Source: Oehlia diaphana
Lineage: Eukaryota > Glomeromycota > Glomeromycetes > Glomerales > Glomeraceae
NCBI GenBank assembly: GCA_003833135.1
Contig: QZLH01000159.1
Span: forward strand, 51,600-62,779
Length of the DNA stretch: 11,180 nt
Direction: 5' to 3'
The notes beneath the pieces were generated by a model. It ran no database searches and was not told the origin of the DNA. It was given only the letters and a program-made list of their open reading frames with translations. Below are positions 1 to 8,574 of this stretch, piece after piece. Position 1 is the stretch's first letter. Each line of letters starts with the position of its first letter. The translations under genes were made by a program, and so were the position numbers.

Positions 1-476
1 TCTTTAAGTGGCTTATCTACAAAAACTTCACAAAAGTCCGTGAAAATGCAGTGTTGTATAGTCATGTAAAATAGGGTTACAAAGCTGAATAGATACCACC
101 CAGTACACCCTACCTTCGGGCTTGTTTTCTTCAGAGTTATGTTTTTCAGTTTTGATTTCTTTAAGTGGCTTATCTACAAAAACTTCTCAAAAGTACATGA
201 AAATGCAGTGTTGTATAGTCATGTAAAATAGGGTTGCAAAGCTGAATAGATACCACCCAGTACACCCTACCTTCGGGCTTGTTTTCTTCGGAGTTATGTT
301 TTTCAGTTTTGATTTTTTTAAGTGGCTTATCTACAAAAAATTTCTCAAGTCAGTGAAAATGCCTGGTGTTGAAATAGTGTGTTATCCAGAATGTTGTATA
401 GCTATGTAGTCACGTAAACAGGGTTGTAAAAGCTGAATAGGGACTGGAGGATACCACCCAGTATAACATACCTTCA
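1..476. repeat. 157-bp tandem repeat (exon + intron unit), three copies
   Basis: Copy 1 is 1-157 and copy 2 is 158-314. I count 5 differences over 157 bases, so they are about 97% identical. Copy 3 (315 to about 476) is more diverged and longer. It carries extra bases in its intron part around 364-450 and runs into exon 1 of the minus-strand gene. Each unit holds one 60-nt exon and one intron of that gene. Since 157 is not divisible by three, simple read-through would break the frame; only splicing of the 97-nt part keeps it. Confidence 0.9.
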
Positions 477-613
477 AAATAAACGTTCATTTGTACTTTT
501 TTCTGTTCCTTTTCTGACAATTTCTCTAGTAATTTTTTTTTTCTTGCTCTTGTAATTCCTCTTACATAATCTTTACATTGCTTAAAAAAAGAGCGGGCTT
601 TTTTTCGAGCCAT
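1..613 (-). CDS. Small charged protein with tandem-duplicated 20-residue exons (5' part, runs off left edge)
   Basis: I do not recognise the protein. Exon 1 is 613-472: it starts at an ATG preceded by an A-run, codes 47 residues rich in Lys/Arg and Glu (starts MARKKARSFF) and ends in phase 1 with G. The donor at 471 is GTATGT. Exons of 60 nt follow at 330-271 and 173-114, and a partial one at 16-1. Each begins after a TTTTTGTAG acceptor and ends GAAG before GTAGGG. Joined, each G|AT junction makes Asp, and each exon adds 20 residues of the type DKPLKEIKTEKHNSEENKPE. Introns are 141 nt (331-471), 97 nt (174-270) and 97 nt (17-113). All junctions are phase 1, so copy number can change without a frameshift. 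No signal peptide or membrane segment is visible; a basic N-terminus followed by charged repeats suggests a disordered, possibly nuclear protein (inference). The 3' end and stop lie outside the window. The exon model rests on splice signals and frame only. Confidence 0.6.
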
Positions 614-1189
614 TTTTTTTCAATGATAAAATATTTCTATATATTGCCGAATGTTGTTAAATCCAATGCTGTTAAAATCCGTAAAAATCCGTAAAAATCT
701 TAGTTTGGAGAAAAAAGATTTAGCAAGAGCTTTTATTTTATACTCTCAGTACGTGAGTGAATAATACGGTTTTATCATTACTCATTAGATTATGATTATT
801 GTTATGTTGTACGATTGAATAATGTTGGTTTGAAACTAAGATAATATCATAATATGTGTCATGACAAAACATGACAAATATCATACTATGTTATAAAATA
901 AATATTATTTATACTTATGAATAATAATGGGCAAGATAAATGAATTTTTCAAATATTGAAGAAATCGATATTAATTATATGTAAATTATATTATAATAAT
1001 AATAATTAAAATTACTAAAAAAAATTGTGAAACTACATATTTGTTCTTGAATTTAGTATGTATTATGTAGACTGTATTATAAATACATTCTCAACCACAT
1101 TGAAATATTAGAAAATATTGATATGTAAATTTGAATATGATATTTGGATTTTTGAACTATTTTTTACATATAACGAATTTTATTATAAT
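614..1189. other. AT-rich intergenic region, no gene seen
   Basis: This stretch holds the presumed promoter of the minus-strand gene starting at 613. A short motif is repeated near 670-695 (gtaaaaatcc twice in tandem). Otherwise it has only homopolymer and AT-rich runs with stops in all frames, and no RNA gene was recognised. Confidence 0.6.
734..744 (-). promoter_or_regulatory. Possible TATA element of the exon-repeat gene
   Basis: The minus strand reads TATAAAATA about 125 nt upstream of the ATG at 613. In sequence this AT-rich such matches are common, so only position and consensus support it. Confidence 0.2.
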
Positions 1190-1505
1190 TTTTTAATGAA
1201 AAATTAACGTGTCAAAGACAATCAGCGCAAATTTACATCACGGATAATCAAAGATTTAGCTTTGGAACCCTGGTAATTAGTTTCAAGTGTTTCGAAAACT
1301 TTCTTTTTATTTGTAGGATGCTGGCCAACTTCATTACCAGAATCCTGAAAGTAAGCTCTCGAAATAATTGGTAACTTTCTTTTTTAAAAACATTATTAAG
1401 TTTTATTTATTAATTTATTCATTTTTTTCCTTTTTTTTTTTTTAAGGAAGCGGCTCCAACTTGGATATACCGGAATCTAGTCAATTCGGAGATCTCCGTT
1501 TTTAG
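1190..1505 (+). CDS. Possible terminal exons of an unrecognised gene (or relic)
   Basis: A chain of three open segments joins in frame through canonical introns. The first is about 1190-1272 and is open after TAA at 1186-1188; it includes the residues CQRQSAQIYITDNQRFSFGTL split over its length. Intron 1273-1316 (44 nt, GTAATT to TTTGTAG) leads to exon 1317-1350, which reads DAGQLHYQNPE. Intron 1351-1446 (96 nt, GTAAGC, long T tract, TTTAAG) leads to exon 1447-1505, which ends SSQFGDLRF and TAG at 1503-1505. The exons are visibly less AT-rich than their surroundings. AATAAA follows at 1561-1566. No upstream exons or start were found between 614 and 1189, so this may be a 3' relic of a truncated gene. 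I do not recognise the family. Confidence 0.35.
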
Positions 1506-1560
1506 AAAGAAAACACTTATTACTAATAATGTATTTTACATTTATAGAACAATGTATGTT

Positions 1561-1566
1561 AATAAA
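1561..1566 (+). promoter_or_regulatory. Possible polyadenylation signal AATAAA
   Basis: AATAAA lies 56 nt after the TAG of the possible plus-strand terminal exon at 1505. The spacing fits, but the background is AT-rich and the motif is expected by chance. Confidence 0.25.
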
Positions 1567-1882
1567 ACATTTTACATTTATTGACAGAATGATAATAGAT
1601 TTGAAGATCTCTTTAATATCTCCCAAATAAAGCATAACAACTAATTTAAAATAAATTTACTTCATAATATATGTTTACTATAACTTATACAGTATATTCA
1701 TTATAACTTAAATATGCGTTAACTATAACTTTAATTTGTATTTTACGATTTCAATACTATTTTTGTACGATCCAATTAGTAACTTTATACATGTGATTGT
1801 CTTGAATTTATCGTGGCGATGTGAAACCATATCGTGAACAAGTCTTGGTTATAAGGTCTATGATAGTAATATTTCAACTTGG
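1567..1882. other. AT-rich spacer between convergent genes
   Basis: It separates the plus-strand exon relic from the 3' end of the minus-strand channel pseudogene. It contains short imperfect repeats of the kind ttactataactta (about 1675-1735). No gene is seen. Confidence 0.5.
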
Positions 1883-4268
1883 TCATGATATGATATCGAT
1901 TTTAAGATTTTGCAAAGTTTTTCTAATTTCTTTGATTTCTTCTTTTAAATTATCTAATTTATCATCATTAGATTTTAATTTCTCCAACATTAGCTCATTG
2001 TCAATAGGATTATGTTTAATTTGAAGTTCTTCTAATAATTGTTCCCGCATCTCTGTGAATCCCTTAGTATCCCATTCACCTTCTTTAATCAATCTTTTAA
2101 TTTCTATTCGAGTCTTATCAGCATCGGCATAGTAATGTCTTGAAAAAAATAATTTTGAATAATTAATAAAATCATAACTTTAAAATTTTTTTAAAGTAAA
2201 ATTACATACATTACTTCAGGAAACCATGTTTGCCAACGTCTCTGATGTGGTAATAGGTAAAATAACTCAATCTCAACCAAAATCTGAAAATTGAGATATA
2301 TTAGTATATTTACAGAAATAGAATGATTAATATATATATATTAATATTATTATTTACCTCTGCCTTTTGCATCAAATATGAGACTCTATTATTATCTTCT
2401 TCAATTGCATTGCTGAGTAATCCAATTAACAAGTTCATAAGATATATAACAATTAAAAGGGAAAATAAAACAATCAATATTGCAATTGATGGATTGTCTG
2501 CATATGGCCAATTGGATAATGCACTTGAGTCGCCTAATGATATGAAAAAAGAATTGCTTAAAAATAGAAAAATTTTTATGTAATAAATTATGAAAAATTT
2601 AAATATACCTGTTAAAAATAAATACATAGCAAAAAGAAAAGTTCTAAAATCTATAAACATGTTTGTATTTTTATCAGGAATTTGAAACACAAATGGATTA
2701 GAGTTGATATTTCCATCATTATCAATTTGACTATAACTAGGAGCTAAATTCCAAGGATTATTTGGATCATCATTGTTATTTGTATTATGTTGTTCAAGTG
2801 AAAATTCAGATTTTGATGATAATAAGATATAAAATGCATGTGCAAACTTATTATAATAATGAATAAGACTAATAAAAAAGAAAAAATTTTTTTTCCAACA
2901 CTAATAATAATTGCAAAATATACACCAAAATATTCAAATGCTCTAAAAAACAACAAATATTTTATATCCAAAAATAAGCATGAAAAAGAAAGCAACTGAA
3001 TTAGATAATTATCATTCTTATTATTTGTTTGAAGCCAGTAAATAGAAGTGTAAATTGAAAGCACATAAGCAATTATATCTGGAATATTAAAATATTTATA
3101 TAATTAATTTTATTTTCTTAAAATATTGTAAAATAATTTAAATTAAACATTTATATTTACCAAAAATATTCCAAAAATTGTAGAACCACTTAGTAATATT
3201 ATAAAAAAATTGACGAATTTCTAAAATCAGATGAATAAATCCAAATATAATTGTAGCAATAAAAAGTTGTTATCTAATTTCTTCATTGATATATTGTTGG
3301 GGAATTGTTGCAGCAGCAGTAAAGCATCCAAGTAAAGCCATGAATAAAATCCAAATCATTGCAAAATAATATTTTCCATAAGCATTCCATTTAAAATTAA
3401 TTAATGCTTCTCCATTCCATGTTTTATAGATATTTCAATTTATTGTTTCAGTAAATGAATTAGGTTGAGGTCTAATTAATTCTAAAAACCAATTATAATC
3501 TCTTGAATAGTTAACAAAATTAATATAGGGAACCATAAAAGTAATTGTTGGTGTTGTTGTTATTGTTATTATATTTTCTTTATAATATTCAGCAAAGAAA
3601 TAAATATAAGAAAATGCATCTGAAGCATAAATATCACTGATAAAATTGTATTTTGATAAAATATAAAATGTAGTAAAATAAAGGGGTAAAGTTAAAAGTA
3701 TTATTAAAGCTTGAATAACACATATAATTAACCATATAATATAAACTGATAATAATTCTGTTTCTAAAAATGTGCAATTAAATTTATGATAGAAATTTGT
3801 CCATAAAAGAGATTTTGATAAATTAGTTATTTGAGGAGATTGAAAAAAAGAATAAAGATGCAAATTTTTATTTTGACGCTTTATACTATAAAAAGAAGAA
3901 TCTATGATCATATTTGTTTCTGATGAATATTTTAGAATATATTCTGGATAATATTTATCTAGTAATGGCATTATGGAGGTGATAATGCTTAAAAATGACT
4001 TATTGCTCATTAAGTCCTCTTTAAAATAAGTCATAAATATCATAATTAATTCTAACTTATGTTCTTTAATTGCAAATGTTAATAATTCAACTCCATATTT
4101 CAAAAGACTTGTCTTATTATCTTTTGCATCTGAAACCCATCCATTTAATCTAAAACTATCATAATTTGTAATGGTAAAGTAGATTTTGAAAATATTCTTC
4201 TGTGGTGTTCAAGTATTTTCATATATTTGTTACTATATGTATTACGTAAATCAATAAAATAAAAATAG
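1883..4268 (-). pseudogene. C-terminal six-TM channel half with pore and coiled coil
   Basis: Hydrophobic segments run in order: IIWLIICVIQALIILLTL (about 3745-3692); YYFAMIWILFMALLGCF (about 3370-3320); LFIATIIFGFIHLIL (about 3266-3222); IIAYVLSIYTSIYWL (after intron 3079-3160); and IQLLSFSCLFLDIKYLLFF with EYFGVYFAIIISV (S4-S5-like). A pore helix AMYLFLTG is joined across intron 2534-2608 to DSSALSNW, the likely selectivity-filter region. The final helix is AILIVLFSLLIVIYLMNLLI. After the last TM, exons 2283-2210 and 2138-1883 encode a cytosolic tail (RRWQTWFPEV, then RIEIKRLIKEGEWD). It ends in a Lys/Glu heptad-like coiled coil from about 2000 to 1886 (MLEKLKSNDDKLDNLKEEIK), a common multimerisation element in TRP-type channels. 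Exons downstream of 2844 are undamaged. Confidence 0.75.
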
Positions 4269-6187
4269 TTAAGAAATAGAGTCATTATTTTCATTAAAAG
4301 TATAAATAAGAATACCAATTATTGTCAACATAATAATATCATCATTATTAAATAATGAGCTTGCAATTAATTTATGATTGTAATATTTACGTTCATAAGG
4401 ATGATTTTCAATTCTTGTGCTAATTGATTTCCATTTAGTATTAATTTTTCTGAAAACTACTAGTTTAATTGTGTCAAAATCAATACGTACATCCCATATA
4501 ATTAAATTTCCAATTAATATAATTGATTCTTTTTTACTAACACTATCATCATCATTTATTGTGGCTTTTTGAAATAATGTAAACACAGTATCAATATGCA
4601 GATTAAATGAATGAACATTTAAGTGTTTGTAATAAGTTTTCTTTTTGCCTTTATCATGATCACCACATTCAATAATTTTATTATTTTCATTATTTAATTC
4701 ATCAGAATTTTCAAATGAAAAGTTCGTTTTTACCATCTTTTCGTCAAATTTAGATTTCCGAACACGTCCATTTAGAATTCCAAACACAAACTTTGTTTGA
4801 TCAGATTTTATCAGTTGGATTATCAAATAAAGTTTGATTAAGCCTGTTTTTGTATTTACTATTCCAGCAATATTTGATTTCTTTATCTGGTGTATAATAG
4901 AATAAAGAAGGTAAAAGAAATAAACCAATATAATTCATAAAATTACATAGTTGAATATCTAAATAAAAAAATGATGATTTAATATGAGTAATAATTAAAG
5001 TATACTAAATAAGATTTATAAAAATGATTACCATCATTTATATCCAAAGAAGCAATAGGAATTCCCAATTCGGTTGAATAAACAATGATGATTTTATCAT
5101 TGATTTTTAATAAATTAAACTTTTCATTACTGAATATTCTGATATTTTTTGTTTTAAACTAAAAAATAATTAGTATTTAATGCATTTAATTATAATTTAA
5201 CACTGATTGATTTGAAAATAATTTAGTTATAATATTTTATTACCTCATAAGTCCTATCCTTATTATTATCAAATATTTTTACACTTTTCTCAGTATTAAT
5301 ATTCCATTCATAAATGTAATCATTTTCATTTGAAACCAGGTAAACTTTATCATATTTTGATATACTAATTAATTCATAATTTTCAGGTATCCTGTAAAAT
5401 CTCTTACATTCCCATCTGTTATTTTTAGTTTGTGTGGAACAAAACCATATAATATAATTCTCATTTCCATTAATATTCTTATCTCTACTAACTAAAACAA
5501 ATTTACCTTTTAAATTAAAGGTACAATAAATAGCCCATTCTGTATATAAATTTAATGTAATTTTTTTATCTTTATTATCATATCGATTGCTAAAAAAAAT
5601 ATTAAAATAAATATCAATTACCATAATTTAATAATTACATAACCAAATAATTATAACTTACTAGTAATATTTTTATAATCATAATATTCAATATAAGCAA
5701 GTTTCTTGTCATCAGAAACACATAAAAATTTGATTTCACAATTATCTTTTTCATCAATTTTAACAGTTTGATGAAATTTAAGTTGAACCTTATCTATATT
5801 TTCTATATTTTCAACATTCCAACCAACAATTGAACCATCTTCTTTACCATTATTTATTTTTTTTTGTTAAAATTAAATCTTCACACATTTATATAATCTT
5901 TGAAATACTGTATACTGACGCTGTAGTTGTAAATATTGCAAGGACAGTGCCTCCAAAGATAAGTTATAAGTAATAAGGTAGTTTTCATTTGGTGATATTT
6001 CTATCAAAGTAATAGGTTTACCATTATGTCGTTCATCATCGATATAATCGAAGGTAAATATTTTATCAACATCACTTTTATCAAAATCGGTCTTATCAAA
6101 ATCTATTTTGTCAACATAAATTTTATCAACATCGATTTTATCGATTTTATCAATATCGTTAATTTCGATTACTGAATTGTCACTCAT
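4269..6187 (-). pseudogene. N-terminal, cytosolic propeller-like half of the channel pseudogene
   Basis: An Asp-Lys-Ile repeat opens it, followed by RHNGKPITLIEISPNENYLITYN (6038-5963, read in two parts) and, after the disrupted segment, DGSIVGWNVENI (from about 5840). These are WD/propeller-like strands. Later blades read FNLKGKFVLVSRDKN, NYELISISKYDKVYLVSNEN and YIYEWNINTEKSVKIFDNN (exon 5589-5244), then a short exon ending ELGIPIASLDIND (5158-5032). The first part of exon 4958 reads MNYIGLFLLPSLFYYT, and then, after the +1 shift, TKFVFGILNGRVRKSK through to GILIYTFNENND. No membrane segment is strong here. In the family this half is expected to be intracellular and to precede the channel, where it might gate or tether it (inference). 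Confidence 0.7.
6045..6162 (-). repeat. Asp-Lys-Ile/Phe coding microrepeat
   Basis: Within the first coding block the protein repeats a D-x-D-K-x motif about seven times (IDKIDVDKIYVDKIDFDKTD and onward). The DNA is a degenerate 15-nt repeat around tttatcaacatc on the plus strand. It lies just after the start and before the first propeller strand, consistent with slippage expansion of an N-terminal linker. Confidence 0.7.
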
Positions 6188-6281
6188 TTGGTAATCGCAT
6201 ATAAATATTATAAAATATAAAAATTTATTATCAAAGAAATTATTTGTATTATATCGTCTATTTGCGATTATATACTTTTTT

Positions 6282-6455
6282 TTTTATTTTGAAACACCAT
6301 GTATAAATATGCATAGTTGTACGCAAAATTTCGCCTCTTGCATAAAAAAAAAATTTTTCTTATTGTCAAAAGTTAATTGAGATTTTTATTTTGAAACACA
6401 TGCATAAATATGCATGATTGTACGTAAAATTTCGCCTCTTGCATAAAAAAAAAAA
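6282..6455. repeat. Direct repeat, two copies about 102 bp apart
   Basis: Copy 1 (6282-6353) and copy 2 (6383-6455) share ttttattttgaaacac, a core with ataaatatgcat and ttgtacg(c/t)aaaatt, tcgcctcttgcat and a terminal A-run. Differences are few: one indel and a handful of substitutions. They sit 95-270 nt upstream of the channel pseudogene start, so they may be duplicated promoter DNA. Confidence 0.8.
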
Positions 6456-6503
6456 TAATAATTTTTTTATTGTGATGAGCAATGATTATCGTGATCAATT
6501 TCA

Positions 6504-6518
6504 TTTTTTTTTTTTTTT
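6504..6518. repeat. Poly-T tract
   Basis: An uninterrupted run of about 15 T lies in the flank between the direct repeat and the foldback element. It is a low-complexity tract with no assigned role. Confidence 0.6.
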
Positions 6519-6574
6519 GTGCGTGGTTGTGCATATATAGGTAAGGAAATCTCGGGTATTGCTAAACAAACATT

Positions 6575-6693
6575 GCCTGGGCAATCATCGCCTTTACCAG
6601 CATTAGGTGGCATTTTGGGCGAAGTTACATTCATATTCTTAAATTCTGCCCAAGTTCCATACTAATGCTGGTAAAGACGATGATCGCCCAGGC
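6575..6693. mobile_element. Foldback/MITE-like inverted repeat
   Basis: Left arm 6575-6623 and right arm 6644-6693 are inverted copies separated by a 20-nt loop. The outer 32 positions (starting GCCTGGGC, including CTTTACCAGCATTAG) differ at only two sites; the inner part matches with more changes and small gaps. The DNA is much more GC-rich than its surroundings and has no ORF. This is the structure of a non-autonomous foldback or MITE-type element. No clear target-site duplication was found. Confidence 0.65.
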
Positions 6694-6699
6694 GAATTT

Positions 6700-7519
6700 T
6701 AAATTAACTATAATATAAAAAGCCTTATATATACACAAATACTAAGATTGGCATCATTAGAGAGATCCTTATTAGGAAAATGATTTCATACTTATGATTA
6801 TAAAAAATTGATTAATAAAGAAAATAACAAAGTAATCAAAAAGAATTTAGATTTTAAGATATGAATTTTATGTGTTACATGCTCAACGATTTCTAAAGGT
6901 AAAAGATATTCAAATTTAAAATTTTTTCAGTACTATCCGAATCATTATAAAATTTTTCAATCATTTATCTTCAAATTTTGTTTTATTTATTTTAATTTTT
7001 TTTTTAATTTCAATATGGAATCATCATATTTAATTAAAAAAAAAATGATAGATAAAAAAATTTTCACTTCATAATATGAAGATTCTATATAATTGTACTT
7101 CATTAAAGATCACATAAGATTTATCTTGTTTGATCGGTATACTGTATATTTAAATTACATGTCAATAAAACTGCATCTCAAATTGGGTATTCTAATAGTA
7201 ATAAATTTATATGTTCATAATACACAACTTTGGTAGATTCGCTCTCGATTGTATGACTAAATTGACTAATTAAAAGAGGAGAGAAATTTCAGTTTTTCTT
7301 TTAAAAAAAGATATCCTATTCATTTTTTAATATTAGGTGGTGATTATTATAAGAAGATTAGCGGAAATTGAGAGTCTACAAGAAAAATAACTAAACTGGA
7401 ACGAATATTTACCCTATAAAAGAACTGGATACGTTTTTGATAATGTTTTTTACTTTTTATACGATTTTTTCCTTGGAAATAACTTATCATAATAGTTCCG
7501 TTGAAAGGATACAGAAAAA
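6700..7519. other. AT-rich non-coding stretch
   Basis: Nothing firm is seen. A plus-strand open stretch of about 30 codons (about 7391-7490, NWNEYLPYKRTGY...) has no splice or start support. No RNA gene or repeat was recognised. Confidence 0.5.
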
Positions 7520-7566
7520 TGCACAATTCCGTATCATAAAAATATGTTTGGATACGGAATTTGCAC
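7520..7566. repeat. Short inverted repeat (hairpin)
   Basis: Arms of about 16 nt (gcacaattccgtatc at 7521-7535; its near-complement gatacggaatttgcac at 7551-7566) flank a 15-nt loop. A related motif ttacggaattta follows at about 7575. It could be a degenerate foldback element or a chance hairpin; no gene is adjacent. Confidence 0.55.
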
Positions 7567-7785
7567 GGGGTTCTTACGGAATTTACATGATTTGATCACT
7601 GATTTTATCATGAAATTTATACTTTTTTTTTTTATTTCCCTTTATTAGTATTGCAAAGAATTACAACGTAATCAATTACAATGTTGACGTAGCAGCATCA
7701 AATCAATAAAGGTATCTAAAACTAAAATTAATCCATAAACTACAAACTACATCTATTAACCTTTGTTGAAAATCTTTTATAGCGA

Positions 7786-7998
7786 GTATCACGTGACTTC
7801 AACTATAAGTGATAGATAATTTATTTGTCCTCCACTCGCCACCTCTTTCACTTCTTTTTAAATTTCCTACTCTTTGGACTCTTGGTCGCTCTTTTCTCGT
7901 TAATGTTCTTGGTATCTATCTCTTGGTTCTCTTCCTTAACACGTTTTGTGAAGTCATTATTCAGCGTCGTATATCTTTGTATCACATCATGTGATTAC
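7786..7998. mobile_element. Possible MITE with a pyrimidine-rich interior
   Basis: The left end reads gtatcacgtgac (7786-7797). The right end, read on the minus strand from 7998, reads gtaatcacatgatgtgat, a loose match that could be degraded terminal inverted repeats. The interior (7825-7950) is strikingly C/T-rich on the plus strand and less AT-rich than its neighbours. Two overlapping open frames of 61-64 codons exist, but they look like by-products of this composition. The terminal match is weak. Confidence 0.25.
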
Positions 7999-8029
7999 GC
8001 CGCTTCAATGACTCTTTGATATATACGAA

Positions 8030-8570
8030 AATTCAAATATCATCCTGATTTTAAATGAAAACTCTAATGATCCATTTGAGTTTGTATTTATCTCTATATT
8101 AAGATTATATTCGTTATTTCTGTAAAAACTCAGTAAAATGGGCCTTTCACGGATCCATTCACGGAAATGTAAATAATTCGATAATTTCTGTGATATAAGG
8201 TTATTAATTCCGGAAATATGAGACTTTTATGCAATATTTATCTTTTTTTTTTTTGTGGATTTTATGTTTTGATTAGCAAATCACCAGATCGAATCAGTTC
8301 AAATAATAACATTTAGTAATTGATCATTACTATAAAATGTATAAGATTTAAAACTTAAACCAAAAATTTAATTTTTTGTAAATTCAAAATAAAAGATAAA
8401 GAATTATATTTGTTTAGCTATTTTATAATAAAAAATAAATAAATAAAATAACATTTTAATAAATAATACTAACAATAATCTATTCAAATTCTCGATATAA
8501 ATTTAAAATAATAAACATGCGAATATCACTAAAATAATTAAAATTATAAAACTCCCCTTCTTCTTCACTT
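8030..8570. other. AT-rich non-coding stretch
   Basis: It has homopolymers and AATAAA-like runs (about 8430-8470) and stops in all frames. Nothing is recognised apart from possible 3' flank sequence of the adjacent minus-strand F-box relic. Confidence 0.5.
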
Positions 8571-8574
8571 ACTT

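Larger units (their letters stand above)
1883..6187 (-). pseudogene. Propeller + ion-transport (TRP-like six-TM) channel pseudogene, about ten exons
   Basis: The start is ATG at 6187 (MSDNSVIEIND) and the stop is TGA at 1883-1885. Exons read from sequence: 6187 to about 5963, about 5854-5662, 5589-5244, 5158-5032, 4958-3161, 3078-2609, 2533-2358, 2283-2210 and 2138-1883. Introns of 71-85 nt have GT...AG ends, and phases match at every junction except 5662/5589. Lesions: a foreign-looking 108-nt segment with stops (5962-5855); an extra A in the A-run at 4806-4809; about 2 nt lost near 4269 where TAA interrupts; 1 nt lost near 4168; TGA at 3435-3437; TAA at 3270-3272; and 1 nt lost near 2844. 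Reading continues convincingly on the far side of each lesion. From memory the family is large in Rhizophagus: an N-terminal WD-like region followed by a PF00520-type ion channel. Several indels sit in homopolymers, so some could be sequencing errors, but the two stop substitutions and the number of lesions favour a recently dead copy. Confidence 0.85.

Noticed and set aside
410..471. Direct read-through of exon 1 of the left-edge gene to a stop at 410
   Set aside because: The residues after 472 come from intron sequence beginning with a strong GTATGT donor. The same sequence recurs in the other, clearly intronic, repeat copies.
1..476. CRISPR-like array
   Set aside because: The repeats are adjacent 157-bp units with no unique spacers, in a eukaryotic sequence, and they are explained by exon duplication.
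1190..1505. Tail of a Rhizophagus-type protein kinase or Sel1 protein
   Set aside because: The ending looked vaguely familiar, but no catalytic or repeat motif is present to support the name.
1821..2024. Plus-strand ORF
   Set aside because: It is the antisense shadow of the coiled-coil exon of the channel pseudogene.
2323..2583. Plus-strand ORF
   Set aside because: It is the antisense shadow of the pore/S6 exon and includes its two introns.
5590..5624. ATG at 5624 as the start of a separate minus-strand gene
   Set aside because: It lies within an intron just before a TTTTTTTTAG acceptor, and the downstream frame continues the propeller region.
7391..7490. About 32-codon open stretch on the plus strand
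   Set aside because: It has no start, splice sites or recognisable pattern, and its length is unremarkable.
7809..8019. Two overlapping small plus-strand ORFs with hydrophobic products
   Set aside because: Both overlapping frames are open because of the C/T-rich composition, and neither has supporting signals.
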